Assembly (NCBI RefSeq): GCF_009765735.1
Contig: NZ_LMUW01000032.1
Coordinates: forward strand, 1 to 64,000
Length of the DNA: 64,000 nucleotides
Direction of reading: 5' to 3'
DNA from: Xenophilus sp. L33
GTDB taxonomy: Bacteria; Pseudomonadota; Gammaproteobacteria; Burkholderiales; Burkholderiaceae_C
Shown here: in pieces, positions 26,980-34,936 of the stretch
Layout of the letters: each line of letters begins with the position of its first letter
Numbering within the stretch: position 1 is the first letter of the stretch
Program-made: the position numbers and the translations under genes
Notes under the pieces: model-generated
Told to the model about the DNA's origin: nothing
The model's database searches: none
The model's input: only the letters and a program-made list of their open reading frames with translations

Positions 26980-27749
26980 AGCCGTCGCACATCGCCGACA
27001 GCGAATGGAAGGCCCGCGTCGACCTCGCCGCCTGCTACCGGCTGGTCGCGCAGCTCGGGCTGGACGACATGATCTACAACCACATCTCGCTGCGCGTGCC
27101 CGGGCACCATGACCAGTTCCTGATCAATCCCTACGGCCTGATGTTCGAGGAGATCACGGCCTCCAGCTTGGTCAAGATCGACCTGCAGGGACGTAAGGCC
27201 GAGCCCTCGCCGCACGAGGTCAACGTGGCGGCCTTCGTGATCCACGGCGCCATCCACCAGGGGCGCGAGGACGCCGCCTGCGTGCTGCACACCCACTCCG
27301 ACGCGACCATCGCGGTCTCGGCCCAGCTTTCGGGCCTGCTGCCGCTGTCGCAGTTCGCGATGCGCTTCTACCAGCGCCAGGCCTTCCACGACTACGAGGG
27401 CGTCGCCATCGACCTCGACGAGCAGGCGCGCCTCGTGCGCGACTTCGGCGCCCATCCGGTGATGCTGATGCGCAACCACGGCATCCTCACCCTCGGCCGC
27501 ACGGTCGCGGAGGCCTTCATGCTGCTCTACGGCTTCGAGCGCGCGGCGCGCATCCAGCTCCGGATGCAGGCCGCCGCCGCCAGCGCCGGCCCGATCGTGG
27601 CGCCGCCGCACGCGGTCTGCGAGCACGCGGCGCGGCAGTTCTGGGAGCAGCACGGCGACATCCTGGTGGCCGGCGAACGCGAGTGGCCGGGCCTGCTGCG
27701 CAAGCTCGAACGCGACGCTTCTCCTTCGGTGCCGCGCTTCGATTCGTGA
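26976..27749 (+). CDS. Class II aldolase/adducin family protein
   Basis: The 257-residue protein has the family zinc ligands in VLHTHSD and MRNHG and the early YNHISLRVPG stretch, with GLMFEEITASSLVKID. Members are fuculose/ribulose-phosphate aldolases, decarboxylases or scaffold-like adducin heads. Its start overlaps the M20 gene by ATGA, and it is the last gene of the rightward arm; the convergent SDR of the next operon ends only 3 bases after it. It may cleave or decarboxylate the carbon skeleton left after nitrogen removal. Confidence 0.9.
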   Translation: MKPSHIADSEWKARVDLAACYRLVAQLGLDDMIYNHISLRVPGHHDQFLINPYGLMFEEITASSLVKIDLQGRKAEPSPHEVNVAAFVIHGAIHQGREDAACVLHTHSDATIAVSAQLSGLLPLSQFAMRFYQRQAFHDYEGVAIDLDEQARLVRDFGAHPVMLMRNHGILTLGRTVAEAFMLLYGFERAARIQLRMQAAAASAGPIVAPPHAVCEHAARQFWEQHGDILVAGEREWPGLLRKLERDASPSVPRFDS

Positions 27750-27752
27750 GCC

Positions 27753-28553
27753 TCAATGCGCCATCGTGCAGGTCACGCCGCCGTCGATCGGTATCACGGT
27801 GCCGGTGATGTACTTGGACTCGTCCGACGCCAGGAACACCGCCGCGTTGGCCACGTCCCAGACATCGCCCATCCGCTTCATCGGCACCGCGGCGGAGCGC
27901 GACTTGCGCATCTTCTCGACGTCGCCGTCGTAGAACGACAGCACGGTCACGTGGATGCGCGGTGAATCGATCAGGCCGGGCAGGATGCTGTTGCAACGGA
28001 TGTTGTCGGCGCCGTGCTGCACCGCGACCATCCGGGTCAGCTGGTTCAGCGCCGCCTTCGACGCGTGGTAGGAGATGAACGGGTGCCCGGTCCAGGTGAT
28101 GCTGGCGATCGACGACACGTGGATGATCGAGCCGCCGCCCTGCGCCTGCATGATCGGTATCACCGCCTTGCAGCTCAGGTAGGCGCCCTTGATGTTGACG
28201 TCCATCACGCGGTCCCAGTCGGCCTCCTCGGTCTCGACGACGCCGCCGCGCTGGTTGATGCCGGCGTTGTTGTGCAGGATGTCGATGCGCCCGAAGCGTC
28301 CCATGGTCAGCGCGACCGCCTCGTCGATCTGCGCCTTGTTCGCCACGTCGGCCACGACGTGGACCGCGTCGCCGCCTTCCGCGCGGACCTGCTCGGCGGC
28401 ACGGCGGGCCGCCGCCTCGTTCACGTCGGCGCAGACCACGTTGGCGCCCTGCCGCGCGAAGGCGACCGCGGTCGCATTGCCGTTGCCCCAGCCCTCCGGG
28501 TCGACGCAGCCGGCGCCGAGCACCAGCGCCGTCTTTCCTTCCAGTCTCTTCAT
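27753..28553 (-). CDS. Short-chain dehydrogenase/reductase
   Basis: The 266-residue protein is a classical SDR with Ser148, Tyr162 and Lys166 (SYHASKAALN) and NNAG near residue 97. The glycine-rich loop is unusual: LGAGCVDPEGWGNGNATAV inserts several residues between the glycines, as in a small subgroup of catabolic SDRs. TVIPIDGGVT closes the domain. It is the last gene of the LacI-controlled leftward operon, 37 bases after a Bug gene. It probably oxidises a hydroxy intermediate with NAD. Confidence 0.92.
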   Translation of the reverse strand: MKRLEGKTALVLGAGCVDPEGWGNGNATAVAFARQGANVVCADVNEAAARRAAEQVRAEGGDAVHVVADVANKAQIDEAVALTMGRFGRIDILHNNAGINQRGGVVETEEADWDRVMDVNIKGAYLSCKAVIPIMQAQGGGSIIHVSSIASITWTGHPFISYHASKAALNQLTRMVAVQHGADNIRCNSILPGLIDSPRIHVTVLSFYDGDVEKMRKSRSAAVPMKRMGDVWDVANAAVFLASDESKYITGTVIPIDGGVTCTMAH

Positions 28554-28590
28554 GTCGTTTCCGTTCTGCGGCCGGCGGCCGCGTTGAGGT

Positions 28591-29625
28591 TCATCTCGAT
28601 GGCGACGCGGCCGCCGCGCCAGCCACGCAGTCCAAGCCGCGCATGCTGCATGGCAGGCGTTCGACCACCTTGCGCCACTTGTCCGATTCGGCGGCGATCG
28701 TCTTCTTCAGCTGCTCGGGGCTGGACGCATAGGCGTGATAGCCCATGAATTCCAGCTGCTTCTGGTAGGCCGGGTCCTCCTGCACCTTGGCGATGGCGGC
28801 TTCGAGCTTCCGCGCGACGTCGGGCGGCAGCCGGGCCGGCCCGATCAATGCGAACCAGCCGGTGGCCTCGTAGCCCGGCACCGTCTCCGCGACCGCCGGC
28901 ACGCCGGGCATCAGGCTGGAGCGCGTCGGCGCGGTGGTGGCCAGCGCCCTGAGCTTGCCGGCATCGATCAGCGACTTGGACCCGCCGATGACGTCGAACA
29001 TGAAGTCGGTGCGACCCGACGCGACGTCGATCGCGGCCGGACTGCCGCCGCGGTAGGGGATGCTGTTGAACTCGACCTTGGCGAGGTCGCCGAGCAGCGC
29101 GCCCGCGAGATGGTTGCCGGTGCCGACGCCCGAGGAGCCGTACGACACCGTGCCGGGCGATTGCCGGGCCTTGGCCAGCAGCGACGGCAGGTCCTTGAAG
29201 GGCGAGTCGGGCCCCGTGACCATCACGTACTCGAAGGAAGCGTAGGTGCCGAGCCAGGTGAAATCGGCCACCGGGTCGTAGGGCAGCTTCGACATGTGCG
29301 GCGCGACCGTGTGCAGGCTGTTGGCGGTGGCGCCCAGGGTGTAGCCGTCGGGCTCCGAGCCCGCGAGGCGGTTGAGCGCGATCTCGCCCGAGGCGCCGGC
29401 GACGTTCTCGGCCACCACCGACTGGCCGAGCGCATCGCCGAGGCGGGCGGCGAAGACGCGCGCTGCCTTGTCGGTGGCGCCGCCGGCGGCCAGCGGGATG
29501 AGAAGCCGGATCGGCCGCGAAGGCCACGCCTCGGCCGATGCGGCCGAAGCCGCCGCGCAGTGGCCGATCAGCAGCAGGCCGAGGGCCCACGCACCGCGCC
29601 GCCAGGTGTGGCGTGCCGTCGTCAT
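28591..29625 (-). CDS. Bug-family periplasmic receptor 4
   Basis: The 344-residue product has a long signal peptide (WRRGAWALGLLLIGHCAAASAASA) and the Bug landmarks PIRLLIPLAAGGATD, VVAENVAGASGEIA, PDGYTLGATANS, IPYRGGSPAAIDV and MPGVPAVAETVPGYE. The common PFPPGG loop is LAAGG here. It ends with about 20 extra residues rich in Ala and Cys that other receptors in the window lack. The start overlaps the GMC oxidoreductase stop (ATGA). It is one of three receptors in one operon. Confidence 0.9.
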   Translation of the reverse strand: MTTARHTWRRGAWALGLLLIGHCAAASAASAEAWPSRPIRLLIPLAAGGATDKAARVFAARLGDALGQSVVAENVAGASGEIALNRLAGSEPDGYTLGATANSLHTVAPHMSKLPYDPVADFTWLGTYASFEYVMVTGPDSPFKDLPSLLAKARQSPGTVSYGSSGVGTGNHLAGALLGDLAKVEFNSIPYRGGSPAAIDVASGRTDFMFDVIGGSKSLIDAGKLRALATTAPTRSSLMPGVPAVAETVPGYEATGWFALIGPARLPPDVARKLEAAIAKVQEDPAYQKQLEFMGYHAYASSPEQLKKTIAAESDKWRKVVERLPCSMRGLDCVAGAAAASPSR

Positions 29626-31277
29626 GCCGCTACCGCCTGCCGCGTTGCGAGGCCGGCCTTGCGCACCTCGCTGCCACGCCCCAGCAGCAGGTCCGCCGCC
29701 TTCTCCGCGATCATCACGGTCGCCGCGCAGGTGTTGGCCGAGGTGATCGTCGGCATCACCGAGGCGTCGATGACCCGCAGGCCGTCCACGCCGTGCACCC
29801 GCAGCGCCGGGTCGACCACCGCCAGCCGGTCGGAGGCCGGCCCCATCTTGCAGGTGCCGACCACGTGGTAGCCGGTGACGGCGTAGCGCCGCACGAAGTC
29901 GAGGAACTCGTCGTCGCTCTGCACCGCCGGTCCGGGCAGCAGCTCGGCCTGGATGAGCTTTCGCATCGGCTCGGTGGCGAAGATGCGCCGCACGCAGCGC
30001 AGCGCATCGACCACCACCCGTTGATCGGTCGGGTGCGACAGGTAGTTGGGCTGGATCGTCGGCGCCGCCTGCCAGTCGGTGCCGTGGATGCGCACGTGGC
30101 CCTGGCTTTCCGGCCGCAGCTGCCAGGCGCCGCAGGTGAGGCCCGGCTCGTCGTCGACCTCGCCGAGGCGTCCGAGCGAATAGCTGGCCGAGATGAACGA
30201 CAGCGCGAAGTCCGGCGACGGCAGCTCGGCCCGCGTCTTCCAGAAGCCGTAGATGAGGATCGGGCTGATCGCGAGGATGCTCGGCCGCCCGAGCGCCCAG
30301 GCGGCGACCTCGCGCGCCAGGCGCAGCCCGCGCACCCGCTTGTTGATGCTGTCGGCGCCGGGGCTGACGCGGGCCACGAAGCGCGGGCAGAAGTGGTCGC
30401 GCAGGTTCTCGCCGACGCCGTCGAGGGCACGCAGCACCTCGATGCCGTGCTGCTGCAGCAGTGCCGCGGGGCCGATGCCCGACAGCTGCAGCAACTTGGG
30501 GCTCTGGATCGCGCCCGCGCAGACCAGCACCTCGCGCCGCGCCACGAGCCGTTCGGCGGGCGCGGCCGGACCGCGGTGGAAGACGACGCCGGTCGCGCGG
30601 CCGTTCTCGATCACCAGCCGGCTCACCGTCGCGCCGGTGATGACGTGGGTGCGGAAGCGCTGCTGCGCCGGATGCAGGAAGGCCTGCGCCGTGCTCCAGC
30701 GCCGGCCCTTGTGGATCACGCTCTGGGTGTAGGCGACGCCGGCCTGGCTGGCGCCGTTGTAGTCCTTCGTGCGCGGAATGCCCGCGGCCTCGGCGCCGTC
30801 GAGGAAGCTCTCGCAGAGCGCGTCGCGCCAGGTCGTCTGCTGCACGCGGACCGGGCCTTCGCGGCCGTGGTAGGCGTCGTCGGCCGGGCCGACGAAGCCT
30901 TCGCTGCGGCGGAAGTACGGCAGCACGTCGCGGTAGCCCCAGCCCGGGTTGCCCAGCCGTTCCCAGGTGTCGAAGTCGAGCGGCTGGCCGCGGCTGTAGA
31001 CCGCGCCGTTGACCGCGCTCGAGCCGCCGAGCGTGCGGCCCTGGACCAGCGCGGTGCGGCGGCCGGCGGTGCCTTCGGAGGCCTCGCATTCGAGCTGCCA
31101 GCTGTAGCGCGGATCGCGCAGCAGCCGCGTGAAGCCCGCGGGGATGCGGGTCCAGGCGCTGTCGTCCGGCGGACCGGCCTCGAGCACGCAGACGCTGTGC
31201 CCGGCCTCGCCCAGCCGATAGGCCAGCACGCTGGCGGCGGTGCCGCCGCCGACGATGACGTAGTCGAAGGAGTCCAA
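29622..31277 (-). CDS. GMC-family FAD-dependent oxidoreductase
   Basis: The 551-residue protein opens with the FAD-binding motif DYVIVGGGTAASVLAYRL and shows the GMC signatures GRTLGGSSAVNGAVYSRG and GAIQSPKLLQLSGIGP. The catalytic His region is YHVVGTCKMG, and the end is SANTCAATVMIAEKAADLL. GMC enzymes oxidise alcohols such as choline, alkanols or polyethylene glycol. The likely start is TTG at 31277, which begins exactly at the family N-terminus and 11 bases after the preceding Bug gene stops. No signal peptide is present. It probably oxidises an alcohol group of the operon's substrate. Confidence 0.92.
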   Translation of the reverse strand: MDSFDYVIVGGGTAASVLAYRLGEAGHSVCVLEAGPPDDSAWTRIPAGFTRLLRDPRYSWQLECEASEGTAGRRTALVQGRTLGGSSAVNGAVYSRGQPLDFDTWERLGNPGWGYRDVLPYFRRSEGFVGPADDAYHGREGPVRVQQTTWRDALCESFLDGAEAAGIPRTKDYNGASQAGVAYTQSVIHKGRRWSTAQAFLHPAQQRFRTHVITGATVSRLVIENGRATGVVFHRGPAAPAERLVARREVLVCAGAIQSPKLLQLSGIGPAALLQQHGIEVLRALDGVGENLRDHFCPRFVARVSPGADSINKRVRGLRLAREVAAWALGRPSILAISPILIYGFWKTRAELPSPDFALSFISASYSLGRLGEVDDEPGLTCGAWQLRPESQGHVRIHGTDWQAAPTIQPNYLSHPTDQRVVVDALRCVRRIFATEPMRKLIQAELLPGPAVQSDDEFLDFVRRYAVTGYHVVGTCKMGPASDRLAVVDPALRVHGVDGLRVIDASVMPTITSANTCAATVMIAEKAADLLLGRGSEVRKAGLATRQAVAA

Positions 31278-31288
31278 GCGTCGGTCCC

Positions 31289-32293
31289 TCAGTCGATGGT
31301 CAGCGACAGCTTGGACACCAGCCCGCGCCACTTCTGCTGCTCGGCGGCCATGATGCCGCTCAGCTCAGTGCCGGAAGTCACGCGCGGCACCAGGTTGTTG
31401 GTCTTCATGTACTCGGCGATCTGCGGGTCCTTCGATGCGGCGCGGATCGCGGCGTCGAGCCTGGCGACGATCTCAGGCGGCGTCTTCTTAGGCGCCACGA
31501 TGCCCATGAAGGCCGACACGCTGAGCGCCGGCATGCCCAGCTCGGCGAAGGTCGGCACGTCGGGCAGCTTGTCCATGCGCTTGTCGCCGGAGACGGCCAG
31601 CACCTTCATCTTGCCGGTGCTGATGTACTGCACCGAGGTCGAGATGTCGTTGAACATCACCTGAACCTGGCCGCCGATCAGGTCGGTGATGGCGGCCGAG
31701 GCGCCCTTGTACGGCACGTGGATCACCTCGGTGCCGGTGACCGCCTTGAAGTTCTCCATGCCCAGGTGCGGCAGGCCGCCGGACGCAGTGCTGGCGTAGT
31801 TGAGCTGGTTCGGATGCGACTTGGCGTAGGCGATGAACTCCTTCACGTTGTTCGCTGGCACGGTGCTGCTGATCGCCAGGCCGAGCGGGATCTCCGCCAC
31901 CGAGGTGACCGGCACGAAGTCGCGCGTGAGGTCGTAGGGCGGCTGCTTGTAGAGGTAGGCGTTGTACGAGAGCAGCGACAGGTCCATGAAGAAGATGGTG
32001 TAGCCGTCCGGCGGCGACGCGGCCACGACCTGCGTCGCGATCAGCGTGTTGCCGCCCGGCTTGTTCTCGACCACCACGCCCTCGCCGAGCTTGTCGCCGA
32101 TGGCGCGGGCGAAGGCGCGCGCCATGACGTCGGTCACGCCGCCCGGCAGGTAGGGCACGATCATGCGGATCGGGTGCGAGGGATAGGTGTCGGCCAGCGC
32201 GGGTGTAGCGGCGGCTGCAACCAGCGAGGCGCCGATCGCCTGCAGGCACAGGCGGCGCGAGAGTCGTCGGAAGGAACGGGCGGCAAGGGTCAC
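31289..32293 (-). CDS. Bug-family periplasmic receptor 5
   Basis: The 334-residue protein has a twin-arginine-like signal (RRLSRRLCLQAIGASLVAAAA, cleavage near ALA-D). Mature landmarks are PIRMIVPYLPGGVTDVMAR, VVVENKPGGNTLIA, PDGYTIFFMD, IHVPYKGASAAITDL and LPDVPTFAELG. It starts at GTG 32293 with AGGAG 9 bases upstream. It is the second Bug gene of the LacI-controlled operon, between DUF35 and GMC genes. The pocket loop differs from receptors 4 and 6, so the three need not bind the same ligand. Confidence 0.92.
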   Translation of the reverse strand: MTLAARSFRRLSRRLCLQAIGASLVAAAATPALADTYPSHPIRMIVPYLPGGVTDVMARAFARAIGDKLGEGVVVENKPGGNTLIATQVVAASPPDGYTIFFMDLSLLSYNAYLYKQPPYDLTRDFVPVTSVAEIPLGLAISSTVPANNVKEFIAYAKSHPNQLNYASTASGGLPHLGMENFKAVTGTEVIHVPYKGASAAITDLIGGQVQVMFNDISTSVQYISTGKMKVLAVSGDKRMDKLPDVPTFAELGMPALSVSAFMGIVAPKKTPPEIVARLDAAIRAASKDPQIAEYMKTNNLVPRVTSGTELSGIMAAEQQKWRGLVSKLSLTID

Positions 32294-32357
32294 GGAAGTC
32301 GTCTCCTGGTCTGGGTCTCTTGGAAGGAAGGAAGCGGCGCGGGAGGGCCGCCGGGGT

Positions 32358-32759
32358 TCAGTGCCGGGGCCGGAAGACCGGCGCCATGCGGCCCTGGTCG
32401 GTCGGCCGGAAGGCGACCTCCAGCGGCAGGCCGATCGAGATGGCCTGCGGCTCGCAATCGATCACGTTGCTCATCAGCAGCACGCCCTCCTCGAGCCGCA
32501 CGTAGGCCAGCACCCGCGGCAGCGTCGGATGCCGGATGTACGAGAAGGTGTGGACCTCGCCGCGTCCCGAGGCCGGGCGCCAGTCGATCGCATCGGCATG
32601 GCAGAACGGACAGAAGGCGCGCGGATGCCAGTGCGTGCGGTCGCAGGCGCTGCAGTACGGCAGCAGCAGCACGCCCTTGGCCGCGGCCTGCCAGAAGGCC
32701 TGGGTCTCGGGGAAGGCCTGGACGAAAGGGTCCTGCATCGTCGGATCGGTCGTGCTCAT
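32358..32759 (-). CDS. DUF35 (Zn-ribbon plus OB-fold) acyl-CoA-associated protein
   Basis: The 133-residue protein has a rubredoxin-like zinc ribbon with Cys36, Cys39, Cys50 and Cys53, then an OB fold (GRGEVHTFSYIRHPTL). DUF35 proteins bind acyl-CoA and form complexes with SCP2-type thiolases, as in steroid side-chain retro-aldolases and acetoacetyl-CoA systems. Its start overlaps the thiolase stop (ATGA), so the pair is made together. It likely stabilises or feeds that enzyme. Confidence 0.93.
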   Translation of the reverse strand: MSTTDPTMQDPFVQAFPETQAFWQAAAKGVLLLPYCSACDRTHWHPRAFCPFCHADAIDWRPASGRGEVHTFSYIRHPTLPRVLAYVRLEEGVLLMSNVIDCEPQAISIGLPLEVAFRPTDQGRMAPVFRPRH

Positions 32760-33928
32760 TGCAGACGCTCCAGCACGACCGTGGCGTGCGTGTGGCCGAT
32801 GCCGAAGACCAGCCCGGGGCCGCTGGCGATCGCGATGTCGCAGTTCGGCACCTGCACCGCAGGATGCGCTTCGCCGCGCAGCTGCCGCACCGCCTCGATC
32901 ACCTTGGTCATGCCGCCGCGGTTCTGCGGATGGTTGTTGCAGAGGCCGCCGCCGTCGGTGTTCCAGGGCAGCTTGCCGACGCCGGAGATGAGGCCGCCGT
33001 CGGCCACGAAGCGGCCGCCCTCGCCCGGCGCGCAGAAGCCGAGGTCTTCCAGCTGCATGACCACCATGATCGTGAAGTTGTCGTAGATCGACGCGTATTT
33101 CACGTCGGCCGGCTTCAGCGCCGCCTGCTCGAAGGCCTGGCGGCCCGACTCGGCGGCACCGGTGCGCAGGATGTCGAGGCCACCCGCCTCGCCGGTCCGC
33201 ACCGATTCACCGAAGCCGCGCACCCCGACCAGCGGCCGGCCGAGCGAGCGAGCGATCTCGGGCCGGGTCACGACCAGCGCGCCGCCGCCGTCGCTGATGA
33301 CGCAGCAGTCCAGGCGGTGCAGCGGATCCGCGACCATCGGCGAATTCAGCACGTCGTCGACGCTCACCACCTTGCGCAGCATCGCGTTCGGGTTGTGCTG
33401 GGCATGGGTGGAGGCAGCCACCTTGACCCAGGCGAGCTGCTCGCTGGTGGTGCCCCACTCGTGCATGTGTCGCTGGGCGAGGCAGCCGTAGATGCCGGCC
33501 ACGGTCCAGCCGAAGGGGCTCTCCCAGGCCGACCAGGGCCGGTCGGGCGGCAGCACGCGCAGCTCGGTGCCGGTCGCCTGGCCGCTGCTGCGCGGTTTGC
33601 CGGCCAGCGTGATCAGCGCCACCGAGCAGCGGCCCTGCGCGATCGCCTCTGCCGCACGACTGACGTGCCGGATGTAGGAGCAGCCGCCGGACTCGGTGCC
33701 GTCGACGTGGCGCACCTTGAGGTTCATGTAGTCGACCATCAGCGCCGGGATGCCGCCGGGCGTATCGGCGGCGCTGAAGTAGCCGTCGACGTCGCCGAAG
33801 CCGAGGCCGGCGTCGGCCAGTGCGCCGCGCGCGCACTCGTAGTGCAGTTGCGCCACCGACTTGTCGGGCGCGTAGCGTGTGGGATGCTCGAAGGCACCGG
33901 CGATGCAGGCGGTGGGCGATGCGCTCAT
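32756..33928 (-). CDS. SCP2-type thiolase (lipid-transfer-protein thiolase)
   Basis: The 390-residue protein is of the SCP-x/Ltp type: VRHVDGTESGGCSYIRHVSRAA, then GKPRSSGQATGTE, DCCVISDGGGALVV, YDNFTIMVVMQLEDLGF and the terminal HATVVLERL. The C-terminal HPQNRGG takes the place of the GHPxGATG loop of ordinary thiolases, and no thiolase CxG motif is seen near the end. Some members of this group are retro-aldolases and not thiolases. The adjacent DUF35 gene supports a two-subunit acyl-CoA lyase. It follows a Bug gene by 11 bases. Confidence 0.88.
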   Translation of the reverse strand: MSASPTACIAGAFEHPTRYAPDKSVAQLHYECARGALADAGLGFGDVDGYFSAADTPGGIPALMVDYMNLKVRHVDGTESGGCSYIRHVSRAAEAIAQGRCSVALITLAGKPRSSGQATGTELRVLPPDRPWSAWESPFGWTVAGIYGCLAQRHMHEWGTTSEQLAWVKVAASTHAQHNPNAMLRKVVSVDDVLNSPMVADPLHRLDCCVISDGGGALVVTRPEIARSLGRPLVGVRGFGESVRTGEAGGLDILRTGAAESGRQAFEQAALKPADVKYASIYDNFTIMVVMQLEDLGFCAPGEGGRFVADGGLISGVGKLPWNTDGGGLCNNHPQNRGGMTKVIEAVRQLRGEAHPAVQVPNCDIAIASGPGLVFGIGHTHATVVLERLQ

Positions 33929-33939
33929 GGTGGTGCGTC

Positions 33940-34923
33940 CTATTCGGGCTTGGCGCCGCTGTCGCGCACCACCTGCAGCCAGTGCGCGCGCTCGGCCGCG
34001 ATCGTCTTCTGCCATTCGGCATGGCCGGTGAAGCCGGCCTCCATGCCGATGGATTTCGTGAAGGCGGCGAAGGCGGCGCTGCGCGCCACGTCGCCGATGG
34101 CGTCCGACATCTTGTCGACGATGGCTTCCGGGGTGCCGGCCGGCGCGAAGAAGAAGGTGTTGGCCACGTAGTCGTAGCCCGGCACGCCCGCCTCGGCGAC
34201 GGTCGGCACGTCCGGATACGAGGACGACCGCTCGCTGCCGCTGGTCGCCAGGATCCGGAGCTTGCCGGCCTCGACCAGCGGCCGCGCCGTGGTGATCGCG
34301 GCGAAGGAGAAGTCCACTTCACCGGTCGAGGTCGCCACTGCCGCCGGCACCTGGCCCTTGTACGGCACGTGCAGGAACTGCGCGCCGGTGAGCGTCGAGA
34401 GCATCGACGGCGCGAGATGCTGCGAGCTTCCGGTGCCGCCCGACGCGTAGCCGAGCTTGCCGGGATGGGCCTTGGCAAAGTCCAGGAGCTCCTTGACGCT
34501 GTGGAAAGGCGAGGTCGACGGCACGACCAGCAGCAGTTGCACGGCACCCACCTTGGCCACCGGCACGAAGGACTTGAGCGGGTCGTAGCCGATCTTGGCG
34601 ACCAGCGCCTCGTTGGTGAAATAGCCGGTGGAGGTGATCATCATCGTGTAGCCGTCCGGCGCCGCGCGAGCGGCGACGTCGGTGCCGATGAGCCCGTTGG
34701 CGCCGACCCGATGGTCCATTACCAGCGCGACCTTCCAGCGTTCGCCGATGCGCTGGGCGATGAAGCGCGAAGACGCGTCCGTGGCCGTGCCGGGCGCGTA
34801 AGGCTGTATCAGCGTGATCGCGTGATCGGGCCAGTTCGCCGCCTGCCCTTGTGCCCGCGCCGCGCCCATCGCGCCGCTCGCGCAGGCGACCAGGGCCGCC
34901 TCGAGGATCTGCCGTCGGTTCAT
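33940..34923 (-). CDS. Bug-family periplasmic receptor 6
   Basis: The 327-residue protein has a signal peptide (RRQILEAALVACASGAMGAARA) and the landmarks ITLIQPYAPGTATDASSR, ALVMDHRVGANGLIG, PDGYTMMITSTG, LHVPYKGQVPAAVA and YPDVPTVAEAGVPGYD. The pocket loop APGTATD differs from the common PPGG form. It lies 13 bases after the acyl-CoA ligase gene and 11 bases before the thiolase, so it is in the middle of the metabolic genes. It is the third receptor of the operon. Confidence 0.92.
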   Translation of the reverse strand: MNRRQILEAALVACASGAMGAARAQGQAANWPDHAITLIQPYAPGTATDASSRFIAQRIGERWKVALVMDHRVGANGLIGTDVAARAAPDGYTMMITSTGYFTNEALVAKIGYDPLKSFVPVAKVGAVQLLLVVPSTSPFHSVKELLDFAKAHPGKLGYASGGTGSSQHLAPSMLSTLTGAQFLHVPYKGQVPAAVATSTGEVDFSFAAITTARPLVEAGKLRILATSGSERSSSYPDVPTVAEAGVPGYDYVANTFFFAPAGTPEAIVDKMSDAIGDVARSAAFAAFTKSIGMEAGFTGHAEWQKTIAAERAHWLQVVRDSGAKPE

Positions 34924-34936
34924 GTTGATGTCTCCT

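Noticed and set aside
28591-28660. A frameshift at the end of Bug receptor 4.
   Set aside because: The extra 20-residue tail is odd, but no alternative frame restores a more typical Bug ending.
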